The translations under genes and the position numbers were made by a program. The notes beneath the pieces are model-generated. The model searched no databases and was not told the DNA's origin. It saw nothing but the letters and a program-made list of their open reading frames with translations. Positions 34,923 through 49,576 of a stretch of DNA of 64,000 bases are shown here, piece after piece; position 1 is the stretch's first letter; each line of letters starts with the position of its first letter. The stretch is from Acidobacteriota bacterium (GTDB lineage: Bacteria; Acidobacteriota; Vicinamibacteria; Marinacidobacterales; Marinacidobacteraceae). The stretch covers positions 47,179 through 111,178 of the forward strand of contig JAJEIY010000007.1 in assembly GCA_022828085.1 (NCBI GenBank). Direction: 5' to 3'.

Positions 34923-34941
34923 GCAGTGGGCGTCCTTCCTG
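34854..34941. repeat. 88-base direct repeat, upstream copy
   Basis: Second copy of the unit at 34738-34825, including the duplicated ATG at 34922. It places a second copy of the gene's start region 116 bases upstream. Confidence 0.9.
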
Positions 34942-34962
34942 GCTGCTTCCGGGTGAACGGCG

Positions 34963-35676
34963 TCACGCGGGGGTGAGATTCGGCTGGCTGAGGTCGACGA
35001 CCGGCCAATCGTGGTGCCGCGCCGTGCTCCGCAGGCGCACATCCGGGTTGGCCGCGGTGGGATGTCCGACCACGCTCAGCATGGGGAGGTCGGACATGCT
35101 GTCGGCGTAGGCGTAACTGTCGTTCAACGAGAGCCCCTCGCGTTCCGCGTACTCCCGGATCCAGAGCGCCTTGCTGGCGCTCGCCATCACCGGCGGCGCC
35201 AGGCGGCCGGTCGCCCGGCCGTCCACGAACTCCAGACGGTTCGCGACGAACTCGGTGATGCCGAGGTCGTCGAGGAGGGGCCGGACGGACACTTCGAGCG
35301 CGCCGGTCACCACGACCTGCCGCAGACCGCTCCGGCGCGACTGCTCGATGAGCGCCCGCGTTCCCGGGAAGATGCCGGGACGGATCACGTCCCGGTAGAG
35401 ATCCTCCGCGAGCGAGCGCAGCCGGTCGTGGGACTGGCCCCGGTACCACTTGAAGAAGAGATCGTTGAAGAGCTTGCGGCTGTAGAAATCGGTCGCCAGG
35501 AAGAGCGGGATCCCGGCGAGCGTCGAGGCGGTGGTCTTGAGACTCCGCAGCAACCCCTGGTCGTTCCGGGCGTAATACCCCAGGACATGAACGAGATTCG
35601 TGCGGATCAGGGTGCCGTCGAGGTCGTAGAACGCCGCCGCTTTCGCCGGACGGTTCACTGGTTCGCCGGGTGACAT
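34963..35676 (-). CDS. HAD-superfamily phosphatase (SerB/HAD-IB type)
   Basis: A 237-residue phosphohydrolase. Motif I is FYDLDGTL with nucleophile Asp18 and acid/base Asp20; motif II is VVVTGALEV; motif III/IV is ASASKALWIREYAE with YADSMSDLPML giving the metal-binding aspartates. The helical cap after motif I (LGYYARNDQGLLRSLKTTAS) fits the HAD-IB family, which includes phosphoserine and lipid-phosphate phosphatases. It is the first gene of the four-gene ElbD operon, so a lysophosphatidate- or phospholipid-dephosphorylating step is inferred. The start at 35676 gives the family N-terminus; the long open frame upstream is antisense to fabH. Confidence 0.82.
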   Translation of the reverse strand: MSPGEPVNRPAKAAAFYDLDGTLIRTNLVHVLGYYARNDQGLLRSLKTTASTLAGIPLFLATDFYSRKLFNDLFFKWYRGQSHDRLRSLAEDLYRDVIRPGIFPGTRALIEQSRRSGLRQVVVTGALEVSVRPLLDDLGITEFVANRLEFVDGRATGRLAPPVMASASKALWIREYAEREGLSLNDSYAYADSMSDLPMLSVVGHPTAANPDVRLRSTARHHDWPVVDLSQPNLTPA

Positions 35677-35808
35677 CGGGGTCAGATTATCGCCGCGCGC
35701 CCGCTGCGACGGTGGCGCGACGCCCCGCCGAGGCGCGGGTTGACGTACCATCCACGGTCCTCCGCCGCTCCTGGACCGCCCGTTTCGCCCAAAGGGGGCG
35801 AGAAGTTC

Positions 35809-36876
35809 GTGATTCAACTGCCAACCCCGAAAGAGCCCTCGCAAGCCATTCGCCGCGTCGCGATTACGGCGGTCGGGGCCTATCTTCCGGACCGGGTGCT
35901 GTCGAACGACGACCTCGAACGGATGGTGGACACGTCGGACGAGTGGATCCGGGAGCGCACCGGCATCAGCGAGCGCCGGATCGTGGACAAGGGCACCGGT
36001 TGTTCCTTCCTGGCCTCCCGCGCCGCCCAGGACGCACTGCGGCGGCGGGGCATCACGGCCGACGACATCGATCTCATCGTGGTCGCCACCGTGACCCCCG
36101 ACATGAGCTTCCCCGCCACCGCGTGCCTGGTGCAGGACCAGATCGGCGCCAGCCGCGCCTGGGGATTCGATCTGTCGGCGGCGTGCAGCGGTTTCAACTT
36201 CGCCCTCGCGGCGGGGACGCAGTTCGTCGCCAGCGGAGCCGCGGAACGGGCGCTCGTGATCGGGGCCGACGTGATGAGCTCGATCACGGACTACGAGGAC
36301 CGCGCCACCTGCATTCTGTTCGGGGACGCCGGCGGGGCGGTGCTGCTGGAAGCCGCCCAGGACGGTGAGGGCATCCTGGGGTTCAACAACCAGGTGGACG
36401 GCTCCGGGTGTGACCTGCTCAAGATGCCGGCCGGGGGCAGCATTCGCCCGCCCACCCATGAAACGGTGGAGCGCAAGGAGCACTACCTGCAGCAGCAGGG
36501 CAAGGCGGTCTTCCGCTTCGCGGTGCGCAACTCGGCCGGCGCCGCCGAGGAGCTGCTGGACGAACTCGGCATTGCGCGCGACGAGGTTTCCTTCCTGGTC
36601 TGCCACCAGGCGAACGCCCGGATCATCGACGCGGTCGCGCGGCGGCTCCAGCTTCCGCCGGAACGCGTGGTGAAGACGATCCACAAGTACGGCAACACGA
36701 CCGCCGCCTCGATTCCCACCGCGCTCCGCGACGCGCTCGACCGTTCGCTGCTCGCGCCCGGCGACCTGGTGCTGTTCAGTTCGGTGGGCGCCGGGCTGAC
36801 CATCGGCACCGCCGCGATTCGCTGGGGCGGGGAACGGACCGCCGCCTCGGCGGAGACGAACTCCACCGGCCCCTGA
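35809..36876 (+). CDS. fabH: 3-oxoacyl-ACP synthase III
   Basis: A 355-residue condensing enzyme that starts fatty-acid synthesis from an acyl-CoA and malonyl-ACP. The triad is complete: Cys126 in SAACSGF, His266 in CHQAN and Asn296 in [11 protein letters not shown]. Family phrases [10 protein letters not shown] and GDAGGAVLL are present. The GTG at 35809, after a GGGGGCGAG purine-rich site, gives the normal N-terminus; a TTG 23 codons earlier would add unlike residues. It diverges from the ElbD operon across 132 bases, which fits a shared lipid role, perhaps supplying branched starter units. Confidence 0.92.
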   Translation: MIQLPTPKEPSQAIRRVAITAVGAYLPDRVLSNDDLERMVDTSDEWIRERTGISERRIVDKGTGCSFLASRAAQDALRRRGITADDIDLIVVATVTPDMSFPATACLVQDQIGASRAWGFDLSAACSGFNFALAAGTQFVASGAAERALVIGADVMSSITDYEDRATCILFGDAGGAVLLEAAQDGEGILGFNNQVDGSGCDLLKMPAGGSIRPPTHETVERKEHYLQQQGKAVFRFAVRNSAGAAEELLDELGIARDEVSFLVCHQANARIIDAVARRLQLPPERVVKTIHKYGNTTAASIPTALRDALDRSLLAPGDLVLFSSVGAGLTIGTAAIRWGGERTAASAETNSTGP

Positions 36877-36899
36877 GCACAGAGGAGAAACCCGGCGAT

Positions 36900-38986
<2,087 letters not shown>

Positions 38987-38990
<4 letters not shown>

Positions 38991-40546
38991 GTGTCCGGCG
39001 GCGAAGCGGGGTCCCGGCGGCGGACCGTGATCGCCTTTCGCGCTCCCGCGGCGCCCTGCTCTTCCTGCCGCTCCTCGTGGGCTGCACGGAGGACCGGACG
39101 CCCGGGGAGGATCCGGCCCGCCGGCCCAACATCCTCTTCATCGCGGTCGACGACCTGAACGACTGGATCGAGCCGCTCGGCGGACATCCCCAGGCGCGGA
39201 CGCCCAACCTTTCGCGCCTGGCCGGCGAGGGAGTGCTCTTCACCCGCGCCTACACGCCCTCCCCGTCGTGCAACCCGTCGCGGACCGCACTCCTGACCGG
39301 ACAACACACCACCACTTCGGGGATGTACTCCAACTACCAGTGGTGGCGGCAGGTGCTTCCCGATGCGGTGACCCTCCCCCGCTACTTCGGCGACCACGGG
39401 TACTGGGCGGGCGGCGCCGGCAAGATCTTCCACAACAACCAGCCCGACCCCGGGTCCTGGGACGACTACTTTCCGTCGCTCGAGCAGCACATGCCGTCGT
39501 CGCCCCGTCCGGACGGGGAAGGCACGGTGAACATGCCGGCCTTTCCCGACATGTACGGCGCCTTCGACTGGGCGCCCCTCGACGTTCCGGACGAGGAGAT
39601 GGGGGACTACCAGTCGGTGGCCTGGGCCATCGAACAACTGGAGCGGGAGCACGAGCAGCCGTTCTTCCTCGCGGTCGGGATCTACCGCCCCCACCTGCCC
39701 TGGTACGTCCCCCGCAAGTACTTCGAGATGTTTCCGCTCGCCGAGGTTCAACTCCCGCGGCTCCTCGAGAACGACCTCCTGGACGTGCCCGAGCGCGCGG
39801 TCGAGATCGCGCGCCGCGGCGGGAACTATCACGGGCACGTCCTCGCGGCGGAGCAGTGGCGCGAGGGCGTCCAGGGGTATCTCGCCTCGATCGCCTACGC
39901 CGACGCGATGGTCGGCCTGCTCCTCGATGCGCTCGACGCCAGCCCGCACGCGGAGAACACCGCCGTCGTCCTCTGGTCCGACCACGGGTGGCAGCTCGGC
40001 GAAAAGGAACACTGGAGGAAGTTCGCGCTCTGGGACAACCTCACCCGCGTGGTCCTGATGTTCCGGGTGCCGGAGGGGACCGCCGCCCTTCCGGAGGGCA
40101 CTCCCGCCGGGGTGCGCTCCGGCAGGACGGTCTCGCTCCTCGATCTCTATCCCACCCTGGTGGAACTCGGCGGGCTACCCGAAAAGGAGGGTCTCGACGG
40201 CCGGAGCCTGGCGCCGCTGCTCCGGGACCCGGACGCCGCCTGGGATCGTCCCGTCATCAGCACCTACCAGTTCGGCGAGTACGCGATCCGCGACGAGCGC
40301 TTCCATTACATCCGCTACATCGACGGGAGCGAGGAGTTATACGACCTGGAAGCGGACCCGGACGAGTGGGACAACCTCGCCGGGGATCCCCGATACCGGG
40401 ACGAGACGACCCGCCTGGGCGCTCTGCTTCCGGCCGAGCCAGCCCCCTTCGTGGAAACCGACTATCCCCTCATGCCCCACCACATCCCGCCGCTCCGCGG
40501 ACTCGACGACTACCTGGAGCGGAAGGCGACGGGAGCCCGGAGGTAG
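38987..40546 (+). CDS. Sulfatase lipoprotein (iduronate-2-sulfatase-like)
   Basis: A 519-residue type I sulfatase. Its GTG overlaps the preceding stop (GTGA). The N-terminus has a hydrophobic run and a lipobox LVGC with lipidated Cys33. [15 protein letters not shown] carries metal ligands Asp55 and Asp56. The formylglycine signature is Cys95-x-Pro97-Ser98-Arg99 followed by [24 protein letters not shown] completes the metal site and matches iduronate-2-sulfatase-like enzymes; the C-terminal [16 protein letters not shown] is typical. It probably removes sulfate from a polysaccharide outside the cell. The maturing enzyme gene is not in the window. Confidence 0.9.
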
Positions 40547-40570
40547 CGCGCCGCGCCTCCGGCGGGCCCG

Positions 40571-41041
40571 CTAGGGATCGTCGCTGTCGGACGCCAGGTG
40601 GGCGATGAAGTAACCGAGCGAAACGAGTTCGAGCGCGACCCCCGCCCCCAGGAGCAGCTTGGTGGGGGTTTCGAGACCCTTCCGCTGGCCGTCCTCCTCG
40701 TAGCACTTGACGTATTTCGTGTTCTCGGTGGCGTTCTGGCTGAAAGTCGTGCTCACGTTGCGGCAGGGGAGCCAGCGCCAGAGCGCGGCGCCGGCGAACG
40801 CCGCCACTCCGCTGATCGCAAACGCGAGCGCGCTGCGCTTCTTGTCGCCCGGCCGGATCCGGCCGGTGGTGATCGTCGAGGTGTTCTGAGCGCGATAGAC
40901 GCCGCTCGCCGCGGCGATCTCGGCAGCTTCGAGAAGCGAGGGCGGTGTCCCGCTTCGGGCCCCGGCCACCGGGAGGGCTCCCGCGTGGAGGGGTGCCGTT
41001 ACGAGCCCGCAGCAGACGGCGATGGTGAGGGCCTTCTTCAT
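40571..41041 (-). CDS. Small exported two-TM protein, paralog A
   Basis: A 156-residue protein: signal peptide (MKKALTIAVCCGLVTAPLHA), a conserved stretch SLLEAAEIAAASGVYRAQNT, a first membrane segment (about 71-88, AFAISGVAAFAGAALW), an outer loop with CRN and CYEEDG cysteines, and a second membrane segment (about 129-148). About half of its residues match the next gene upstream (41050-41520), a tandem duplication. I do not recognise the family. It lies downstream of the ATP synthase operon on the same strand. Conserved Cys pairs in the loop suggest a disulfide in the periplasm. Confidence 0.7.
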   Translation of the reverse strand: MKKALTIAVCCGLVTAPLHAGALPVAGARSGTPPSLLEAAEIAAASGVYRAQNTSTITTGRIRPGDKKRSALAFAISGVAAFAGAALWRWLPCRNVSTTFSQNATENTKYVKCYEEDGQRKGLETPTKLLLGAGVALELVSLGYFIAHLASDSDDP

Positions 41042-41049
41042 GGCAGCGG

Positions 41050-41520
41050 TTAGGGTGACGAGGGCTGCGGGTCGTCTTCGCGGAGATGGCGCACCAGATA
41101 GAAGAGAGACACGAGCTCAAGGCCGACGCCGGCGCCGAACAGGGCCTTGGTGGGAGTGCTCCAACCCTTTCGCGAACCGTCCTCTTCGTAGCACTCGGTC
41201 TGCGTCTTGAGTCCTTCGCCGAAGTGCCGCGCGTCACCTCCATCGCGGCAAGTCAGGTTGCGCCAGAGCGCCGCGCCGGTGAAGGCCAGCACGCCGCTCA
41301 GGGCGAATGCGATCGCACTGCGCCTGTTGTCGTCCTCCCGGATCCGCCCGGTGGCGATGCCGGCGGTGTTCTGGGCGCGATAGACGCCGCTCGCCGCGGC
41401 GATTTCGGCCACTTCGAGCAGGGAGGGCGCGGCTCCGGAGGCCCGAACCGCCGCCGCGTGAGCGTGCATCGGGGCAACGGCAATGCCGAACACCAGGAAC
41501 AGGGATGCGAGTGTCTTCAT
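41050..41520 (-). CDS. Small exported two-TM protein, paralog B
   Basis: A 156-residue protein with the same layout as its neighbour: signal peptide (MKTLASLFLVFGIAVAPMHAHA), SLLEVAEIAAASGVYRAQNT, two hydrophobic segments (SGVLAFTGAALW, ALFGAGVGLELVSLFYLVRHL) and loop motif CYEEDGSRKG. Eight bases separate the two genes. The equal length and shared motifs show tandem duplication; divergence in the loop (DGGDARHFGEGLKTQTE versus STTFSQNATENTKYVK) suggests different partners. Function unknown. Confidence 0.7.
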   Translation of the reverse strand: MKTLASLFLVFGIAVAPMHAHAAAVRASGAAPSLLEVAEIAAASGVYRAQNTAGIATGRIREDDNRRSAIAFALSGVLAFTGAALWRNLTCRDGGDARHFGEGLKTQTECYEEDGSRKGWSTPTKALFGAGVGLELVSLFYLVRHLREDDPQPSSP

Positions 41521-41558
41521 GCTGAACGTCCTTGGCGGGAAGGGCGGGATCGAGTGGT

Positions 41559-42107
41559 TCAGTTACGGATGCGGACTACTACATTGCCCGCGATCACGGT
41601 TTCGCCGCTGCGCTGGAGCCGGAGCCAGACGCGGTAGGTGCCCGGCAGCGAGAAGCGGTGACTGCCGAAGAAGAAAGTCTCGATTTCGGAGCCCTCTTCG
41701 TAGGGATCGCAGTCCGGCTCGTACACGGATTCCGTGTCGTCGTCCCAGTCCCAGACCTCTTCCAGGCAGTAGTAGTCCTCGAGGTTCTCCGCGGTATCCA
41801 GGTCTTCGAGACGGGCGCTGACCTCGACATCGAGGGACGGCCGGCGCGTCTCGCCGGGCATCCGCGGACGGAGGAACAGCTGCCGGGGCGCCCGCAGCGT
41901 CAGCTTCGGCTCGGCGATCGAAACCCCGGCGTCCTCCGACACCTCCCGAACCAGCTCCAAGCGATTTCGCGCTTCGGCCAGCCGGTGCTCGAGCTCCGCT
42001 TCCTTCGCGTGCAGGAGGTAGCCAGGTACCGCCATCACAAACAGGCAACCGCCGAACAGGACTGCCGCCAACCACCCAAGCAAACGAGGAGGGGCGGGAA
42101 TGCGCAT
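41559..42107 (-). CDS. Membrane-anchored protein with coiled coil, unknown function
   Basis: A 182-residue protein starting at ATG 42107. One N-terminal membrane segment (about 10-30) is followed by a charged coiled-coil stretch (AKEAELEHRLAEARNRLELVREV) and an acidic beta-rich domain with DYYCLEEVWDWDDDTE and YEPDCDPYEEGSE. It ends in strands TYRVWLRLQRSGETVIAGNVVVRI. It lies ten bases from the atpC stop and may be read through from the ATP synthase operon. Earlier in-frame ATGs exist but overlap atpC. I do not recognise the family. Confidence 0.6.
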   Translation of the reverse strand: MRIPAPPRLLGWLAAVLFGGCLFVMAVPGYLLHAKEAELEHRLAEARNRLELVREVSEDAGVSIAEPKLTLRAPRQLFLRPRMPGETRRPSLDVEVSARLEDLDTAENLEDYYCLEEVWDWDDDTESVYEPDCDPYEEGSEIETFFFGSHRFSLPGTYRVWLRLQRSGETVIAGNVVVRIRN

Positions 42108-42117
42108 CCGGCGCATT

Positions 42118-42543
42118 CTACGATTGTGCGCCTGCTTCTGCCTCCGCAGCCCTGAGACGGGCCTCCGCACGGGCTACCGCCTGCTGCGCCTGGTCGACAT
42201 CGTAGGCGGCGCCGAATTCCTCGAGACGGGCCTTCGCCCGGTTCAAGGCGCTCTCGGCCCGCGCCAGGTCGATGTCCTGGGGACGCTCGGCGGTTTCGGC
42301 GAGCACCGTCACGGTGTCGTCCAGGACCTCGAGGAACCCCCAGTGCACGGCCAGGTAGTGCTGCTCTTCGCCCTGGCGGTACTGAAGCTGGCCGCTCCGG
42401 ATCTGGTAGAGGAGCGGCGCGTGACCGGGCAGGATGCCGATGTAGCCGAAGACCGCCGGAGCCTCCACGTAGTCCACATCGTCGCGGAACACCACCCCGC
42501 CGGGGGTGATGACCTCGAGGCGCAGGCGCGAAGGAGCGCTCAC
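42118..42543 (-). CDS. atpC: ATP synthase F1 epsilon subunit
   Basis: A 141-residue epsilon subunit. The N-terminal beta sandwich is clear (LRLEVITPGGVVFRDDVDYVEAP, GYIGILPGHAPLLYQIRSGQLQY), and the C-terminal half is the two-helix arm (LARAESALNRAKARLEEFGAA). It couples rotation to F1 and regulates ATP hydrolysis. It is the last F1 gene of the operon, 14 bases after atpD. Confidence 0.95.
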   Translation of the reverse strand: MSAPSRLRLEVITPGGVVFRDDVDYVEAPAVFGYIGILPGHAPLLYQIRSGQLQYRQGEEQHYLAVHWGFLEVLDDTVTVLAETAERPQDIDLARAESALNRAKARLEEFGAAYDVDQAQQAVARAEARLRAAEAEAGAQS

Positions 42544-42557
42544 TTTCGCCGGATCCC

Positions 42558-44886
<2,329 letters not shown>

Positions 44887-44903
44887 CGGACGGTTGGCGG
44901 GTC

Positions 44904-46463
<1,560 letters not shown>

Positions 46464-46506
46464 GAGTTTTCCTATAAAGTGTTGATTCCAGGGGATTTAT
46501 AGTGAA

Positions 46507-47052
46507 TCAGGTTCCGTATCTCTCCTCGAACCGGGAAAGCTGGCGACTGACGCTGGCGTCGTAGATGCGGTTGCCGATCCGGATGACGAATCCGCCGAGC
46601 AGCTCGGGGTCCTCACGGAAGCGCAGCCTCGGAGTGCCGGAAAAGGCGGACGCCAGCGCCGCCCGGAGGCTCGCCCGGTCGCGCTCGTCCAGATGGCGCG
46701 CGGACACCACTTCCGCCTCGACGATCCCCCGATGTTCATCCAGCGCCGCCCGAAACGCCGCCGCGGTCTCCACCAGGTCGCCGGACCGCTCCCGGGCCAC
46801 CATGACCGACACGAACCTGCCCAGCTCGGAATCCGGCAGGATCCGGTCGGCGACGGCCTTCGCGACCGCGGCGCGGCGCCCCCGCGCGATCGCCGGCGAG
46901 GTCAGCGTCTTGAGGAGTTCCGGGGAGCGCTCGAGCGACGCCGCGAACTCCTCGAGAGCTCCCGCGAGCGGCTCCAGGTTCTTCTCGTTCCCGGCGGCGA
47001 CCACCGTGTCCAGGAGGACGCGCGCGTAGTGGCGGGCTACTTCGCTGGACAT
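46507..47052 (-). CDS. atpH: ATP synthase F1 delta subunit
   Basis: A 181-residue peripheral-stalk subunit. An N-terminal helical domain (VARHYARVLLDTVVAAGNEKNLEPL) and a C-terminal ending with DPELLGGFVIRIGNRIYDASVSRQLSRF match the OSCP/delta family. It attaches the two b-type subunits to the top of F1. Positioned directly upstream of atpA, as expected. Confidence 0.93.
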   Translation of the reverse strand: MSSEVARHYARVLLDTVVAAGNEKNLEPLAGALEEFAASLERSPELLKTLTSPAIARGRRAAVAKAVADRILPDSELGRFVSVMVARERSGDLVETAAAFRAALDEHRGIVEAEVVSARHLDERDRASLRAALASAFSGTPRLRFREDPELLGGFVIRIGNRIYDASVSRQLSRFEERYGT

Positions 47053-47070
47053 TGCGGGTGTGCCTTCCCG

Positions 47071-47676
47071 TCAGTCGCGGCGGATCGCCGTCATCCCGGC
47101 GTCGATGAGACGCCGATGGTCTTCCTCGGACATGGTGTCGCGGAGCCGCGTCCGCGCAATCTCGACCGCCGCCCGCGCCGCTCCCGCGGCCAGGCGGCGC
47201 TCCGCGACCCGTACTTCCTGGTTCAGCTCGGCCTGGGCGGTGGCGCCGATCTTCCGGGCCTGTTCCTCGGCTGCCGCCACGATGCGGCGGCCCTCGGCGG
47301 TCGCGGCTTCGGTGATCCGCCGACGCGCCGCTTCCACCTCATCGTCCAGTTCGCCAGACCGCGCCGTCGCTCTTTCGGCCGCCCGGGCGGCCTCCTCGCG
47401 GTCGGCCCGCGCCGCGGCAAGCTGCTCCCGAATCTGGAGTGCGCGCGCTTCGAGGTAACCGGCGATCGGCTTGCGAAGAACGATGATCAGAATCGTCGCG
47501 AGGATCGTGAAGTTGACGATCTTGGGCAGATTCGAGGCGCCCTCCTCGGCAGCGAATGCCGGCGAACCCACGGCAACCAGCACCGCGGCGACCGAGGCGG
47601 CCAGGATCGCCCGCCGCGAGAGGCGGATCGGCAGGGCGCGGGCGCTCAGGAAGTCGGATCGGCGTGCCAGCTTCAT
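47071..47676 (-). CDS. atpF: ATP synthase Fo b subunit with N-terminal signal-like extension
   Basis: A 201-residue b subunit. Before the usual membrane anchor (KIVNFTILATILIIVLRKPIAGYL) it carries about 44 extra residues that look like a cleavable signal peptide: RRAILAASVAAVLVAVGSPAFA then AEEG. The rest is a long amphipathic helix rich in Ala, Arg and Glu forming the peripheral stalk. Its ATG overlaps the end of atpF' (ATGA). Such extensions are known in several phyla with paired b subunits. Confidence 0.92.
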   Translation of the reverse strand: MKLARRSDFLSARALPIRLSRRAILAASVAAVLVAVGSPAFAAEEGASNLPKIVNFTILATILIIVLRKPIAGYLEARALQIREQLAAARADREEAARAAERATARSGELDDEVEAARRRITEAATAEGRRIVAAAEEQARKIGATAQAELNQEVRVAERRLAAGAARAAVEIARTRLRDTMSEEDHRRLIDAGMTAIRRD

Positions 47677-48101
47677 GAGGCGCGGCGCAGGACCCTTGCG
47701 GTGAGATCACTGGCCAGACTCTCCGCAGCCTTCTCGAGTTCGGAGGCGGCGCGGGCGCTTTGCTCGCGAAGCGAGTCCTTTCCGGCTTCCAGGGTGGCGG
47801 CAGCCTGTTCGCGAGCCGTGGTCAGCGTTGCCTCGGCGCGTTCGCCGGCCTCGCGCCGAATCCGGTCCATCTCCCGATAGCCCTCGTCGCGGACGGCCGC
47901 AACCGCGTTCGCAACCCGGGTTTCCGCGGCCATCGCGTCGGCTTCCGCCGCTTCCCGGGCCTGACGGGCGCCGCCGGCCTGCTCCTCCCGCGCCTCCATC
48001 GCGCGCGCCAGGGGCTCGAAGAACTGCCGCTTCAGGACAAGCGTCAGGCATACCACGATCACCGACACGATCAGGGCGGTGATGTCAGGAATGATGGTCA
48101 C
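47673..48101 (-). CDS. atpF2: ATP synthase Fo b' subunit
   Basis: A 142-residue b-type subunit: one N-terminal membrane segment (about 6-24) followed by a continuous charged coiled coil (AREAAEADAMAAETRVANAV). It pairs with the longer AtpF as a heterodimeric stalk. It starts with GTG and is the first gene of the operon. Genes for the a and c ring subunits are not in the window, so the Fo rotor is encoded elsewhere. Confidence 0.9.
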   Translation of the reverse strand: MTIIPDITALIVSVIVVCLTLVLKRQFFEPLARAMEAREEQAGGARQAREAAEADAMAAETRVANAVAAVRDEGYREMDRIRREAGERAEATLTTAREQAAATLEAGKDSLREQSARAASELEKAAESLASDLTARVLRRAS

Positions 48102-48210
48102 GAAACCTACGGCCTACGGAGGACAAGGGAAGCGCGCCGCCCCACCAGGAACGGGAAGACACCGGTCGGGAAACCGAGGGCGGCCGGATGCGTGCGTTTT
48201 AGCGAACTAA

Positions 48211-48228
48211 CCCGCCACGGACGGCGGG
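48211..48228 (-). terminator. Hairpin between bactofilin gene and ATP synthase operon
   Basis: CCCGCC and GGCGGG form a 6-base stem with a 6-base loop in the 181-base gap between 48102 and 48282. Read on the minus strand it is followed by TTAGTTCG. It may end the parAB-bactofilin transcript; no clear -35/-10 for the atp operon is seen in the gap. Confidence 0.4.
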
Positions 48229-48282
48229 AAGGCTATCACCCGGCACCGGGGTTGCCAAGGAATCCGGCAGCCGGACAACTCG

Positions 48283-48711
48283 TCAGGCGCTGGCGCTACC
48301 GGGTTCGCTCGCCGGCGGGGACGGAGCCGGGTTGGCCGACGCCTGGGACGGCGAGCGCTGGTAGTCGCGGTGGACCCGAAAGTGAGCGCCGTCGGCGTCG
48401 CTCTTGGCCTCCAGGGTCAGGCTGGCGGCCTGGACCGCCACCCCCGCGATGGACCCTCCGGAATGCACGATGACGTCCTGAGCCGCGATCTCGCCGCTCA
48501 CCCGGCCTCCGCCTTCCACGACGACCCGCTGGGCGTAGATCCGGCCGTCGAAATTCCCGGAGTTGCCCACCGAGACCTCGTCCTCGGAGTGGATTTCTCC
48601 CACGAACTCCCCGTTCACGTTGAACGGACCGGGGGCGTTCAGTCGGCCTGAGAGACGCGACCCGGATCCGACATATCCGCTATGGGCGTCCCGCGATGGA
48701 TCTCGCGCCAT
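48283..48711 (-). CDS. Bactofilin family cytoskeletal protein
   Basis: A 142-residue protein with a central right-handed beta-helix core (about 18-110) seen as six-residue-spaced hydrophobic and glycine pattern: GSRLSGRLNAPGPFNVNGEF, VSVGNSGNFDGRIYAQRVVV, GGRVSGEIAAQDVIV, GGSIAGVAVQAASLTLEA. A Pro/Ser-rich tail follows. Bactofilins self-assemble into filaments without nucleotide. It sits four bases after parB in the same operon; in Myxococcus bactofilins position ParA and parS, so a segregation link is plausible. Confidence 0.85.
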   Translation of the reverse strand: MARDPSRDAHSGYVGSGSRLSGRLNAPGPFNVNGEFVGEIHSEDEVSVGNSGNFDGRIYAQRVVVEGGGRVSGEIAAQDVIVHSGGSIAGVAVQAASLTLEAKSDADGAHFRVHRDYQRSPSQASANPAPSPPASEPGSASA

Positions 48712-48715
48712 CGTT

Positions 48716-49576
48716 CTATTCGCTCACTTCCCGTTCGCTGGTCAACACGACGAAGATGCGGTGCAGGTCATCCTCGGAGAAAAATTGTATCTGGACCGCG
48801 CCACCCTCGCCACGCCGCCGGATCTGGACCGGAAACCCGACCGCCCGCTGCATCCGCTCCTGGGCATCACGCGTGTTCGGATCCAGGCCTGACGGCCGGG
48901 ACGTCCTTGGCTGTTCGGGCCCGTGATCGCCCCGGGCCCGCTTGACCCGGCGCTCGACCTCCCGGACCGAAAGATCGCCCCGAACGATTTCCTCGGCGAG
49001 TTGGGCCTGCGTCGCGGCGTCGAGGGGAACGAGGGCCCGGCCCGCCGCCGCGCGCAGCTTCCCCGTTTCCACCAGGCGCCTCACCTGGGGGGTCAACTCC
49101 AGCAGGCGGAGGGTGTTCGTTACCGCGGTGCGGCTGCGCCCGACCTCCGAAGCGATGGCGCCGTGGGTCATTCCGCCCACATCGGCGAGCCGCCGGAACG
49201 CGAGCGCCTCCTCGATCGGGTTGAGGTCCTCCCGTTGCAGGTTCTCGACGAGCGCCAGCAGCCCGACGTCCTCATCGGAGGCCTCCCGAACCACGACCGG
49301 TACGCGCTCGAGACCTGCGAGCCGGGCGGCGCGCCAGCGGCGCTCGCCGGCGATGATCTGGAATCTCCCGGCATGCGGCCGGACCACGATCGGTTCGATG
49401 ACGCCGCGGGCGGCGATGGAGGCCGTGAGTCCCTCCAGATCCTCGGCGGCGATCTGCGAGCGCGGCTGCGCGGGATTCGGCGCCAGCTCCCCGACCGGCG
49501 CCGACCGGGGTCCGTCGGTCGGCACGGCCGACGGAAGCAGGGCATCGAGGCCGCGGCCCAAACCACGTCGCTTCAC
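48716..49576 (-). CDS. parB: Chromosome-partitioning protein ParB
   Basis: A 286-residue CTP-dependent clamp that binds parS. The N-terminus is KRRGLGRGLDALLP. The ParB/Spo0J core has ERRWRAARLAGLERVPVVVRE (CTP-binding arginines) and LALVENLQREDLNPIEEALAFRRL. The helix-turn-helix is GAIASEVGRSRTAVTNTLRLLELTP. The C-terminal part dimerises. The GTG overlaps the parA stop. Confidence 0.95.
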   Translation of the reverse strand: MKRRGLGRGLDALLPSAVPTDGPRSAPVGELAPNPAQPRSQIAAEDLEGLTASIAARGVIEPIVVRPHAGRFQIIAGERRWRAARLAGLERVPVVVREASDEDVGLLALVENLQREDLNPIEEALAFRRLADVGGMTHGAIASEVGRSRTAVTNTLRLLELTPQVRRLVETGKLRAAAGRALVPLDAATQAQLAEEIVRGDLSVREVERRVKRARGDHGPEQPRTSRPSGLDPNTRDAQERMQRAVGFPVQIRRRGEGGAVQIQFFSEDDLHRIFVVLTSEREVSE

